A stretch of DNA of 64,000 nt from a bacterium (GCA_017629215.1 JAGBXP010000033.1:1-64000), one strand, 5' to 3'; shown: positions 17,403 through 25,736, counted from the stretch's first letter. Program-made: numbers and translations. Notes: a model not told the origin generated them from the sequence alone.

Positions 17403-18116
17403 GTGAACGATATTCAAAACGAATTTATATCAACTGTATCACATGAATTAAGAACCCCACTGACAAGTATCAGGGGGTTCTCTCAGACTTTGTTAAATTC
17501 TTGGGATAAAATTGATGATGAAAGCAAAAAGAAATTTATTGGAATAATTGAAGAGCAGTCAAATAGATTAATAAATTTGGTTGAAAATATTTTAGCAGTT
17601 TCCAAAATTAATACGGATAAGCCTATTTTGAAACCTATTGATGTTAATTGTTCTATAGAGAAGGTTATTCAATTATTAAAACAAAAGTATAAGAGTCATA
17701 ATATCGAAATCCAGCCTAATAAGCATATACCACAAGTAAGGCTGGATGATGATAAATTTCAACAAGTTATGACAAATCTTATAGACAATGCTTGTAAATA
17801 TTCAGAGGAAGGTAAAAATGTTATAATTACGACTTCTTTCTTTGATTCTGATAATGTTTTAATCAAGGTGATTGATGAAGGTATTGGGATTAGGGATGAA
17901 GATAAAGCTAAAATTTTTGAAAAGTTTATAAGGCTTGAAAATCATTTAATAAGTAAAACTCAGGGTAATGGATTAGGTTTGTATATAACTAAAAATTTAA
18001 TAGAGCTTATGAACGGTGAAATTGAAGTATTAAGTAACAAGTCTGGTACTGAATTTTGGTTAAAATTTCCGTTCTTTAGCGAGGAGGAGGCTTTAAAATG
18101 CTATCGACAGTCTTAA
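17403..18116 (+). CDS. Short histidine kinase core (HisKA + HATPase)
   Basis: 237 residues, starting with GTG right after the PC4-like stop. It contains only the catalytic core: FISTVSHELRTPLTSIRGF (phospho-His about residue 14) and the ATPase boxes NLIDNACKYS, DEGIGIRDED and GNGLGLYITKNL. No sensor domain or membrane segment is present, so input must come from a partner protein. It overlaps the next gene (receiver-like protein) by 19 bases, which argues that they work together. Confidence 0.85.
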   Translation: MNDIQNEFISTVSHELRTPLTSIRGFSQTLLNSWDKIDDESKKKFIGIIEEQSNRLINLVENILAVSKINTDKPILKPIDVNCSIEKVIQLLKQKYKSHNIEIQPNKHIPQVRLDDDKFQQVMTNLIDNACKYSEEGKNVIITTSFFDSDNVLIKVIDEGIGIRDEDKAKIFEKFIRLENHLISKTQGNGLGLYITKNLIELMNGEIEVLSNKSGTEFWLKFPFFSEEEALKCYRQS

Positions 18117-19369
18117 TTATTGATAAGCGAAAAGAGCTTTCGATAAAATACAAAAAGAGTATAGATTGTGTTAATATCAATTCGATAATTGCAAAAACCT
18201 TGAAAGACGCTTTAATTCAAGTTCAAAATATAGAACCAGATATGATTATAATATCAGATAGCATTGATGAAGAACTTGCAAATTTTTGTCAAAAAATTAG
18301 AGCTTTAACTTATAATTCCAGACCAATTATAATAGCTCTTTCAAAATCAGCTGAGATTGAGGATAGAATAAAAATTTTAGAGGCTGGTGCTGATGACTTT
18401 ATTAGTGAGCCTGTAAATATTGAGGAGTTTAAAAGCCGTATAATTGCTCATTTGCGTAGAGACCTAGAGCTTAATTTGGATAACAAAACATTATTACCAA
18501 ATCAAAAAATTATAAGAAAAACTCTAAAAAGGGTGTTATCTGTTGACAATCTTGCTGTATTATTGGTAGGTATTGAAAATTTGGAGAATTATAAATCTGT
18601 ATATACAGAAGTAGCTTCAGATAAACTTATGCAAACTTTTGTTGCAATTGCGAAATCGGCATTGTTAGAGTCTGATTTTATTGGGCAATATGATGAGAAA
18701 AGTTTTATCATAACTACAAGTAAGTATAATGTTGAAAAGCTTGCCGAATTTTTAACTTTTGCTTTTGATACAGTAGTGCCAAAATTTTATTCAGAGGCTG
18801 ATGCTAAACGTGGTTATATGTTATTAACAGGAGAGCGTTATGCTGGAATGAGAGCTAATTTGGCTTCTATTAATATTGGAGGTATATTAGATGGTTTTAA
18901 TCAAATTATATCTGTTGATATGTTAATTAATAAGCTGATTGAAATAAAAAAAATGGCAAAAATTCCTAATGGTTCAAATTATATTTTTGAAAGAGCAAAA
19001 TTGACAGCTTCGGATTCAGTATTTAATGCAGTATCAAAGAATATTTATATTAAGGAAAAAGATGAGTCTTTGTATTACTTAATTCGAACAACTTTAGAGT
19101 TACAAGGATATGATATTCAGAATGATTTAGAAATAAATTCAGCTAATGTACCTTCGATAATAGTTATTGATAGTGGAGATGATTTATCAGAATTAGGTTT
19201 GATACAAAAATTAAAAACTCAAAATAATTTTGTGAATACAAAATTTATTGTAACTTCCAATATTCATGATAAAACTAGAATTTTAGATAGTGGTGCAGAT
19301 TTATATTTACCTAAACCTTATGAAATTTCTGATTTGGTAAGATGGGTAGAATATTTTTTAAAGGATTGA
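18098..19369 (+). CDS. Multi-domain signalling protein: pseudo-receiver, degenerate GGDEF-like, C-terminal receiver
   Basis: A 423-residue protein. An N-terminal receiver-like domain (residues 1-125) has PDMIIISDS where family members have the phospho-Asp one place earlier, so that site appears to be Ser. The middle (about 140-300) has the GGDEF-fold look (LAVLLVGIENLENYK, FIGQYDEKSFIIT) but no GGDEF signature. The C-terminal receiver (about 320-423) has PSIIVIDSG and the LPKPYE switch lysine. SD GAGGAGG is strong and overlaps the kinase gene. Probably an adaptor rather than a cyclase. Confidence 0.7.
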   Translation: MLSTVLIIDKRKELSIKYKKSIDCVNINSIIAKTLKDALIQVQNIEPDMIIISDSIDEELANFCQKIRALTYNSRPIIIALSKSAEIEDRIKILEAGADDFISEPVNIEEFKSRIIAHLRRDLELNLDNKTLLPNQKIIRKTLKRVLSVDNLAVLLVGIENLENYKSVYTEVASDKLMQTFVAIAKSALLESDFIGQYDEKSFIITTSKYNVEKLAEFLTFAFDTVVPKFYSEADAKRGYMLLTGERYAGMRANLASINIGGILDGFNQIISVDMLINKLIEIKKMAKIPNGSNYIFERAKLTASDSVFNAVSKNIYIKEKDESLYYLIRTTLELQGYDIQNDLEINSANVPSIIVIDSGDDLSELGLIQKLKTQNNFVNTKFIVTSNIHDKTRILDSGADLYLPKPYEISDLVRWVEYFLKD

Positions 19370-19379
19370 TTAATAGACC

Positions 19380-20147
19380 ATGCAGATAATAGAAAGAAGT
19401 TTTGATATAAGTTTTAATGCAAAATTAGTGTCAAAATGGAATAGTTCTAATAAACACAAAAACAATGAGCAAATAAATATTATAAGTTTTGAAAAAGAAG
19501 ATATTTGTTCGTTGGAAATGTTATATAGCAAGATTAAAACAAGCACAAATCATGATTCTTATAAAAAAGATATTATTGAATCTTCTATAAAAACAATTTT
19601 AGAAGTCTTAAATTACAAGCATAAAAAAAATTTAGAAAAAGTAAAATTATATGGTGCTGTTTATGAAGATGAGATTTGTGGGTTGTTAGTTGCGAATATT
19701 CCAAAAGTAAGACAAAAATCAAGTAAGATAATTTATTCTTCAAGACATAATTCTGCAAAAAAAGAAACAGAAATGGATTGGTTAGTAACTTGGATGCCAA
19801 AGTCTAATAATCAACTTAAAGGTATTGGAAAATCGTTAGTAGGTCAATATTTTTCAACTCTAAAACAAGATGGATTTAGAGATGTGTTTGTGAAATCCGA
19901 GCTTCCAGAAATTTCTTATGCACAATTTTTTTACGAAAATTTGGGTTTTGAAAAGTTGGGAGATAAAAGAGCAAAATTGACAACGAAAACATCTAGTCAA
20001 TGTATAATAAAGGATTTTTCAAATAATTTGGATATTATAATTCCAATGATTGCAACGAAAAATAAAATAAGAACAACTATAAATAAACTAAAGCATGAAA
20101 TGAAGCCTTTGTTTATAGATAAATTTTTTAAAATTACAATTTGTTAA
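19380..20147 (+). CDS. GNAT-like N-acetyltransferase with N-terminal F-x-A-K tag
   Basis: A 255-residue protein. The GNAT acetyl-CoA loop is GIGKSLVGQYF (about residues 142-152) and motif B is AQFFYENLGFEKLGDKRA. Residues 1-25 carry the recurrent tag, here ISFNAK with F12. A C-terminal tail of about 55 residues is basic. Acceptor unknown. It starts ten bases after the multi-domain signalling gene and has only a weak SD, so coupling to that gene is likely. It converges on fliE. Confidence 0.65.
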   Translation: MQIIERSFDISFNAKLVSKWNSSNKHKNNEQINIISFEKEDICSLEMLYSKIKTSTNHDSYKKDIIESSIKTILEVLNYKHKKNLEKVKLYGAVYEDEICGLLVANIPKVRQKSSKIIYSSRHNSAKKETEMDWLVTWMPKSNNQLKGIGKSLVGQYFSTLKQDGFRDVFVKSELPEISYAQFFYENLGFEKLGDKRAKLTTKTSSQCIIKDFSNNLDIIIPMIATKNKIRTTINKLKHEMKPLFIDKFFKITIC

Positions 20148-20165
20148 ATTTTACTAAAAATATTT

Positions 20166-20585
20166 TTATAATGCCATATTATTGATTTCAGTATACGCAT
20201 TAAGAATTCGATTTCTTATTTGTACAGCCATTTGAAGGCTTAATTCTGCTTTTTCGGCTGCTATCATTGCATCATGAATGCTAGTTGAACCTCCCATTGC
20301 TAAATCTTCTTCAAGTCTTTCTGAGTGTAATTTAGCATTGTTGACAGCATTTAGTGCATTGGATAAACCATTACCTATTTGATTAGCAAAAATTCCAAGA
20401 CCTGTTGGATCGTTAGAATCTTTAAGTGGTGTTGCTTTAGAAGCTTTGTCAAGGATTTTTGAAAATTCTGTAGCTTCAGTATCAAAACTAAATGCATCTT
20501 GTTTTTGCAAATATTGGTTATAATTTTTAATTGCATTCAGATTGAAATCGCTATTATAGCTTTCTATTGCTGTTGAAAATTCCAT
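20166..20585 (-). CDS. fliE: Flagellar hook-basal body junction protein FliE
   Basis: 139 residues, longer than the usual 100-110 through an N-terminal extension. The FliE core is seen in the second half: KLHSERLEEDLAMGG followed by SIHDAMIAAEKAELSLQM and RNRILNAYTEINNM. FliE links the MS ring to the proximal rod and is exported by the flagellar type III system. AAGGAGAAATTA gives a normal ribosome site. It is the last gene of the regulator-kinase-flgB-flgC-fliE cluster. Confidence 0.9.
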   Translation of the reverse strand: MEFSTAIESYNSDFNLNAIKNYNQYLQKQDAFSFDTEATEFSKILDKASKATPLKDSNDPTGLGIFANQIGNGLSNALNAVNNAKLHSERLEEDLAMGGSTSIHDAMIAAEKAELSLQMAVQIRNRILNAYTEINNMAL

Positions 20586-20627
20586 TAATTTCTCCTTAAT
20601 TTTTAAACCACTTAATTATTAAATTTA

Positions 20628-21134
20628 TTATATATTCATCGCGCTTTGCATCATTGATTTTACGTTTTCTGCTACAGTTGCGTTTGCTTCATAGGCTCTT
20701 GATGCAGCAATCATGTCTACCATTTCTTCTACAATATTTACATTTGGTAAGTCAACATAACCATCTTCATCAGCATCTGGATGTGATGGGTCATAGACTG
20801 TTTTTATGCCATCTTCTCTTTCATAAATTTGCTCAACTTGAACACCACCAGTAACCATACCTTGATTTAAAGCGATGTTAGCATTAATTAAAAGGTTTCC
20901 AGTTCTTGGGTCGAATTGTGCATCAGGATTATTGCTTTGAAAATTCGAAAAACCTCTATTAATTGTATCTTCATAGATTGCTCTAAAAGAGACATCTTTT
21001 TTTACATAAACACCTTTTGAGCCATCAGGATTTCTTGTTGTATGGATATTAGCAATATTACTTGCAATGGTATCCATTTTTGCTCTTTGTGCTGTCATTC
21101 CAGAACCAGCTATATCGAATATATTAAAGCTCAT
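20628..21134 (-). CDS. flgC: Flagellar basal-body rod protein FlgC
   Basis: 168 residues. The N-terminal rod signature is AGSGMTAQRAKMDTIASNIANIHT, and the C-terminal helix is MVDMIAASRAYEANATVAENVKSMM in pieces. Both pack in the rod core, as in all axial flagellar proteins. The ATG has no SD within 30 bases; the nearest strong SD (AGGAGG, 21219-21224) lies 85 bases upstream, on the far side of a 10-bp hairpin whose other arm ends six bases before the ATG. Confidence 0.93.
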   Translation of the reverse strand: MSFNIFDIAGSGMTAQRAKMDTIASNIANIHTTRNPDGSKGVYVKKDVSFRAIYEDTINRGFSNFQSNNPDAQFDPRTGNLLINANIALNQGMVTGGVQVEQIYEREDGIKTVYDPSHPDADEDGYVDLPNVNIVEEMVDMIAASRAYEANATVAENVKSMMQSAMNI

Positions 21135-21227
21135 ATTTTGAGTTAATAAGTTAACAGGTTAATAGGTTAATAAGTTGAAATTTTCTTATTATTTTATTAA
21201 CTTAGTTCTTATTAACTTCCTCCTTTC
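21135..21227 (-). promoter_or_regulatory. Hairpin element bridging SD and flgC start; octamer repeats
   Basis: Just after the flgB stop the minus strand has AAAGGAGG then AAGTTAATAAG (5' arm within 21208-21217). The exact complement lies within 21141-21150, followed by CAAAAT and ATG. Folding would bring the SD within about seven bases of the start. The 3' arm is part of four near-identical octamers (GTTAATAA, GTTAACAG, GTTAATAG, GTTAATAA on the plus strand, 21142-21173). The gap 22948-23031 holds a homologous element. Confidence 0.6.
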
Positions 21228-21710
21228 TTATTGTCCTTTTATCACATTGGAAAGAGATGCAAATTGCCTTCTTGCTAAATTTGATAAAACTAGATACTTT
21301 GTACCTGTTTTTGATAAATCCATCATTTCTCTTTCAAGCTCAACATTGTTTCCATCAGAATTAGTGCCACTATAGACATCTGTTACATATTGAGGTTTAA
21401 AATCCTCACATGAATTAGTCATTAGATATGCTTTTTCTTGCATCGTAGGAGTTCTATATGTGTGAATTTCTCCTGTAAAAGCATCAATGTTTGGTGGAGT
21501 ATATTCAATACTATTTTGCCCTTTTATGTAGTCTTTTAGATCTTCTCTTTCAATTATTTCAGCAAGTTGACTTTCAAAAGCAACTTCTTTTCTTTGATAA
21601 TTAGGTGTCATTACGTTAGCAATATTAGAAGAAATAGCGTGTTGCCTTTCCATTAGTCCATCCATTCCTAGATGGAGTATATCAATTGTTCTTGAGCTTA
21701 TTAAATCCAT
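21228..21710 (-). CDS. flgB: Flagellar basal-body rod protein FlgB
   Basis: 160 residues. MDGLMERQHAISSNIANVMTPNYQRKEVAFE is the classical rod-protein start (here in one run of the protein's residues 16-46), and the second half has ELEREMMDLSKTGTKYLVL. It is a proximal rod subunit. Its AGGAG lies inside the last codons of the preceding kinase gene, so the two are translationally coupled. Length is slightly above the usual 130-140 residues. Confidence 0.92.
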   Translation of the reverse strand: MDLISSRTIDILHLGMDGLMERQHAISSNIANVMTPNYQRKEVAFESQLAEIIEREDLKDYIKGQNSIEYTPPNIDAFTGEIHTYRTPTMQEKAYLMTNSCEDFKPQYVTDVYSGTNSDGNNVELEREMMDLSKTGTKYLVLSNLARRQFASLSNVIKGQ

Positions 21711-21711
21711 C

Positions 21712-22947
21712 TTAGACTCCTAACTTTAATGCAAATTCTGTATAATCAATAGAAGAACGAGAAAGCTCTAATTCGCCATTTTGTTCTTCCATCATTTTTT
21801 TACATATCCATAATCCTAAACCTGAACCAGAATTTTTTGTTGTAAAACCTTCGTTGAAGATCTTTTCAGGTTCAGATATTCCAGGAGCATTATTAGATAT
21901 GTAGATTTTTACAAAATTAACATCTTTTTCTGTTTTTATTTTTATATACTTATCATTTTTAAGGATATTGTCCTCAATATTTGTTTCAAAAGCTTCTGAT
22001 GCATTTTTAACAATGTTTATAATTACAGCCAATGTTTTTTCGAAATCTGCAATAACTTCTGTATTTTCATTGTTTTCAATTTGAAATTCTATATTTTTAC
22101 TTGTTAAATAAACTTGAGAAAGCTCAACAGCAGTTGTAATTAATTCATTAAGGTTTATTGATTTAAGCTTGCTGTTTTCTTTTGTTTTTAAAGAAATTAA
22201 CAAGTTATTCGCCATTTTTATAGCTCTATTTATTGATTTTAAAGAGTTTTCTATTTCTTCAAAATTCTTTAATTCAGCGTGTTTTCTAATGATTTCAGAA
22301 TATAAATCACAAATTGAAAGTTGATTTCTGATTTCATGTGCAATAATGCGAGATTTTTTCTCTATATAATCAGAACAAATAAGTGTTTCTGCGTTATTTT
22401 CTGCATAATGAAGCACTGCATCATTTATAGCCTCATCCATGTTATCAATTAGCCTTCTTACTGATGAATTAAGTAAAATATTATCACGTCTATCAGGATT
22501 AAATTTTTCAATATAATGTGAAATATCAACTTTTGAATTTCTCATGATAATGTTAAGAGGCTCTGATTGAAGTTTTGAGTTGTATAATGAATAGTAACGA
22601 ACAAAATTTTTATCGTTAGTATGGTTATCCCAAATAAGAATTGAAACATATCTATGTGTCATTACACAAAGAAATTCTGTATTAGCCCAGACTAATTCCA
22701 CAAGGTTGTTTGAACTATCTGTATAATTAATTGCTTCAACTTCTGAAAATTCAAGTCTTTTAAGAATTCCTAATAAGCCGTCTTTGTTTTCTATTCTATG
22801 TAGAACAACACCAGTTTCAGGAGCATCTAAAAGTGGCTCAACTGCAGAACGAATTAAGCATTTTAATGCTTGACGACTCAGGTATTTATTACCCTGAGTG
22901 TCAATCAATTCTTTTAAATAATTCTGCTGTCTTACGATTTTTTTCAT
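21712..22947 (-). CDS. Histidine kinase of the flagellar operon
   Basis: A 411-residue cytosolic kinase. An N-terminal sensor-like half (about residues 1-200) has no recognisable domain. The H-box is IIAHEIRNQLS (Gln replaces the usual Pro). The ATPase domain has NIVKNASEAFE, NNAPGIS and GSGLGLWICKKMM. Its position between a LuxR-type regulator and flgB suggests a FlgS-like checkpoint kinase, by analogy. Like flgC it lacks a near SD and is preceded by the same hairpin element. Confidence 0.85.
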   Translation of the reverse strand: MKKIVRQQNYLKELIDTQGNKYLSRQALKCLIRSAVEPLLDAPETGVVLHRIENKDGLLGILKRLEFSEVEAINYTDSSNNLVELVWANTEFLCVMTHRYVSILIWDNHTNDKNFVRYYSLYNSKLQSEPLNIIMRNSKVDISHYIEKFNPDRRDNILLNSSVRRLIDNMDEAINDAVLHYAENNAETLICSDYIEKKSRIIAHEIRNQLSICDLYSEIIRKHAELKNFEEIENSLKSINRAIKMANNLLISLKTKENSKLKSINLNELITTAVELSQVYLTSKNIEFQIENNENTEVIADFEKTLAVIINIVKNASEAFETNIEDNILKNDKYIKIKTEKDVNFVKIYISNNAPGISEPEKIFNEGFTTKNSGSGLGLWICKKMMEEQNGELELSRSSIDYTEFALKLGV

Positions 22948-23031
22948 TTTATTTTAAGTTAATAAGTTGATTAGCTAATAAGTTTTACTTTTGTATTTCA
23001 TATTGACTTAACTCTTATTAACTTCTCCTTT
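22948..23031 (-). promoter_or_regulatory. Second hairpin element bridging SD and kinase start
   Basis: After the regulator stop the minus strand reads AAAGGAG directly followed by AAGTTAATAAG. The complementary arm ends eight bases before the kinase ATG at 22947 (arms 23014-23024 and 22956-22966, 11 bp). The plus-strand octamers GTTAATAA, GTTGATTA and GCTAATAA repeat at 22958-22981. It is clearly related to the element before flgC. Confidence 0.6.
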
Positions 23032-23736
23032 CTATACGCTCAATTTTACTTTTTTAGATAAAAACCCGTTGTTAATCGCATAAAGAACTGCTTGTGTTCT
23101 ATCATTTACTTGCAATTTTTGGAAAATATTATTTACGTGTGTTTTAACAGTTGTTTCTGAAATAAATAACTTGTTAGCAACACCTTTATATGTAATACCT
23201 TGAGTTAGAAGCTCAAGTACTTCTTCTTCTCTTTGTGTTAGGTATGAAAGTAGATTTTCTTCTTCACATTCAGGCTTAGCAGTTTCTTCTCTGAATGATT
23301 GTTGGAAGTATTCAAAAAATCTGCTTGATAATGCGTGAGGAAGATAAATCTTTCCTGCAAGAACTTCTTCAATTGCATAAATTAGTTGGGCAGAAGCCAT
23401 AGTCTTTAGAACGTAACCTTTTGCACCAATTTTCATAGCTCTAAAAATTAAATCAGCATCATCATAGCCAGAAAGAGCTAAAACTTTTGTGTCTAAATCA
23501 AGCTTCGCTATTTCTAATATACCTTGTAAACCATCTTTTTCTGGCATATTCATATCTAATAAAACGATATCTGGTTGATATTTCTTTATTAAGTTTAAGC
23601 CAACTAAAATATTAGTTGCAATACCAACTACATCAAAAGTACCTTCAAGATTTAATAGCTCTCTAATTCCTACTAAATGTTCATAATTGTCATCAATAAG
23701 TAATACTTTTGATTTTTTCTTAAACTCACGTCTCAT
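23032..23736 (-). CDS. NarL/LuxR-type response regulator of the flagellar operon
   Basis: A 234-residue regulator. The receiver has LIDDNYEH, the phospho-site in DIVLLDMNMPEKDG and the switch lysine in GYVLKTM. The LuxR HTH is LTQREEEVLELLTQG followed by FISETTVKTHVNNIFQKL. Together with the downstream kinase it likely controls flagellar genes. In epsilonproteobacteria the FlgR partner is a sigma-54 activator; here it is a NarL-type regulator. A leader of about 280 bases rich in hairpins precedes it. Confidence 0.9.
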   Translation of the reverse strand: MRREFKKKSKVLLIDDNYEHLVGIRELLNLEGTFDVVGIATNILVGLNLIKKYQPDIVLLDMNMPEKDGLQGILEIAKLDLDTKVLALSGYDDADLIFRAMKIGAKGYVLKTMASAQLIYAIEEVLAGKIYLPHALSSRFFEYFQQSFREETAKPECEEENLLSYLTQREEEVLELLTQGITYKGVANKLFISETTVKTHVNNIFQKLQVNDRTQAVLYAINNGFLSKKVKLSV

Positions 23737-24015
23737 ACTTTCTTCTCTCCCTATTTATATAAATTGTTGTATTATTTTCTTCCTCTACAATATGTATAGT
23801 ACCTCTTTATAGAGGATACTTTCATCAATAACAAGGTTGATTTTAAGCGTGGTGCTCTAAATAAAGAGGTCTAAACCATTTGGTCTAGAAAAGGGCTTGT
23901 AATCCATGCGGTCATGGAAATTTAGACCATGCCGATTAATTTTTAAAATCTACGATAAAAAGTGTAGTAAAAAAAGATGAGTATCATCTAAGTAGTTTAA
24001 TTTATTTGTATGGTT
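23737..24015 (-). promoter_or_regulatory. Structured leader and promoter upstream of the flagellar operon
   Basis: 279 bases without an ORF. On the minus strand a promoter fits TTGTTA (23829-23834), 17 bases, TATAAA (23806-23811). Upstream are several stem-loops: TCTAGACC/GGTTTAGA, GGTC...GACC and CATGGTC...GACCGCATGG-like repeats. CCTCTATAAAGAGG around the -10 is itself a hairpin/palindrome. This could be an operator region or a small RNA; no known riboswitch was recognised. Confidence 0.4.
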
Positions 24016-24594
24016 TTATTGGTGATTGTATCCAAGTTGGTTGAGTACTGCCTTAACAGCGTCTGAAGAAAGTCCTACTATATTATCGAAGCTTCCTTCG
24101 TATTTATCTAAAAACCCATCAGGGAGTTCTTGTATTCCATAACTTCCAGCTTTATCTAAAGGTTTAAACTCTTCTATGTAATAATTGATTAAATCATCTG
24201 ACAATTCTTTAAATCTCACATAGCTTGTTGTTGAAAGCAAAGCTGCACGATTTGTTCTTGTATTAATCCCGCATAGGGCAGTTACAACCATGTGAGTTTG
24301 TCCTGACAATTCTCGCAACATTCTAAAAGCATTATCTTTATCTTTAGGTTTGCCCAAAATTTTATTATGTAAAACCACAATTGTATCAGCACCCAAAACT
24401 ATTTCATCTTTGCCTACTCTGTTAACAACATCACAAGCTTTTTGAGTCGCTAAATCTTCAATTAAATCGTAAGAAAAAACATCTGTTTCTAGTTTTTCTT
24501 CATAATTAGAAGGGATAACTTCAAAATCTAAACCTAAATCGGTAAGAATTTTTTTTCGTCTTGGTGAATTTGATGCAAGAATTATTTTTGTCAT
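24016..24594 (-). CDS. maf: Maf-family nucleotide pyrophosphatase
   Basis: 192 residues. The N-terminal ASNSPRRKKIL signature, the VLGADTIV segment and the GKPKD loop identify the Maf/HAM1-like house-cleaning enzyme that hydrolyses non-canonical or excess (d)NTPs to NMPs. The C-terminal GSYGIQELPDGFLDKYEGS is typical. The start overlaps the stop of the preceding 168-residue protein gene (TAATG). Confidence 0.92.
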   Translation of the reverse strand: MTKIILASNSPRRKKILTDLGLDFEVIPSNYEEKLETDVFSYDLIEDLATQKACDVVNRVGKDEIVLGADTIVVLHNKILGKPKDKDNAFRMLRELSGQTHMVVTALCGINTRTNRAALLSTTSYVRFKELSDDLINYYIEEFKPLDKAGSYGIQELPDGFLDKYEGSFDNIVGLSSDAVKAVLNQLGYNHQ

Positions 24595-25100
24595 TATTTT
24601 TTAGCCTTTAGCATTTGTAGTAGCTTGTTATATGCTTCTTTTGTCAGCCCTTCTATGCCTAATTTGTATTTATGAACACGTTCTGGTTGATGATATGCTG
24701 TATTTATTTCGCTTAACGTGTTTTTAATCTTTTTTAGAATTGTGTTCCAAGATGAGAAGAAAGGCTTTTCCCACTCCTTAATTTCTCCAGTTTTATTATT
24801 TATAGATACTTGAGTTTTTCCAATTGTTAATGTAGTTGTATTGTAAATATCTTTTCCTTCATCAAGTTTTTTTAAATTACCTCTCATATCAATAAGTTCA
24901 GCTTTTTTATTATGATTATGGTCAAACAAATCTATGCGAACAGTTTTTTTAGATTCGAAATGGCCCGAGATTTCTTTGTAGAATGTGTTCTCATCCATTT
25001 TTCTTAGAATTTGAATAAGCTGTTCTTGAGATTCTAAATCAATAAACCTACGTTTTTTTGCTTCAAAATTTATACTTGATTGTACTTGTTGAATTCTCAT
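24594..25100 (-). CDS. Hypothetical protein with N-terminal F-x-A-K tag
   Basis: A 168-residue protein I do not recognise. The first 15 residues, MRIQQVQSSINFEAK, show the recurrent tag in its clearest form (F12, A14, K15). The following part is charged, with a beta-rich middle (VRIDLFDHNHNKKAELIDMRG, TLTIGKTQVSINNKTGEI). No signal peptide or membrane helix is present. It lies between a radical SAM gene and maf, with 9-base and 1-base junctions. Confidence 0.7.
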   Translation of the reverse strand: MRIQQVQSSINFEAKKRRFIDLESQEQLIQILRKMDENTFYKEISGHFESKKTVRIDLFDHNHNKKAELIDMRGNLKKLDEGKDIYNTTTLTIGKTQVSINNKTGEIKEWEKPFFSSWNTILKKIKNTLSEINTAYHQPERVHKYKLGIEGLTKEAYNKLLQMLKAKK

Positions 25101-25109
25101 AATTAACTC

Positions 25110-25736
25110 CTAATATCCATTTGTTATAAATTCACGATTTCTAAACTCAGCACCAAGTTCTTTAGCTATTTTTTTACAGTTTTCTACGTTGATTTCTCTT
25201 TCGTCAAAGCCTGTTACAATACTTGCATAAGTCTTAATTCCAGCCTCATGACAACATTTTAAGAAATCTTTGACAGCCTCATAAGCATTTTCTATTTTTG
25301 GCTGACAAATTTCATCGTATTGTTCAGAGTTATCAGAATTTAAACTAACAGAAGCCTCGTCTAATAACCCTTTAAACTCTTCTGCTACATTAGTTTTATA
25401 AATAGCATTAGCATGCCCGTTTGTATTTACCCTAATTTTTATTTCTGGATTATTTTCTTTTAAGTATTGAGCAAATTTTTTCATCATATCTTTTTTCAAA
25501 AACGGTTCACCATAACCGCAAAATACAACATTTTTAGGCGTTGGTTTATAACTCTTAAACTGCTCTATAACATCCTCAAGTGTATAATTATCATCGTGCC
25601 ACATTTCTGCTCCGCAAACATCATCTTTCTGTTCTCTCAAGCAAAAAACACAGGAGTTTGTACAAGCATTTGTTAAATTAATATAAATAGTTTCTGGATT
25701 TGGCTCATTATTAATTGAATATACTAATGTATACAT
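25110..25736 (-). CDS. Radical SAM protein, TatD-associated type
   Basis: A 208-residue short radical SAM protein. The [4Fe-4S] motif is CTNSCVFC (about residues 25-32), followed by VFCGYGEPFLK (GGE-like SAM motif), RVNTNGHAN and SVSLNSDN. Its length and layout match the compact TatD-associated radical SAM family, whose reaction is unknown. Here no tatD is next to it. It heads an operon with the 168-residue tagged protein and maf. Confidence 0.8.
   Translation of the reverse strand: MYTLVYSINNEPNPETIYINLTNACTNSCVFCLREQKDDVCGAEMWHDDNYTLEDVIEQFKSYKPTPKNVVFCGYGEPFLKKDMMKKFAQYLKENNPEIKIRVNTNGHANAIYKTNVAEEFKGLLDEASVSLNSDNSEQYDEICQPKIENAYEAVKDFLKCCHEAGIKTYASIVTGFDEREINVENCKKIAKELGAEFRNREFITNGY

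Noticed and set aside
25110-25736. Radical SAM enzyme as maturase of the Ser/Cys-rich peptide
   Set aside because: It is 20 kb away, in its own operon with maf, and matches the TatD-associated family; no SPASM domain is visible.
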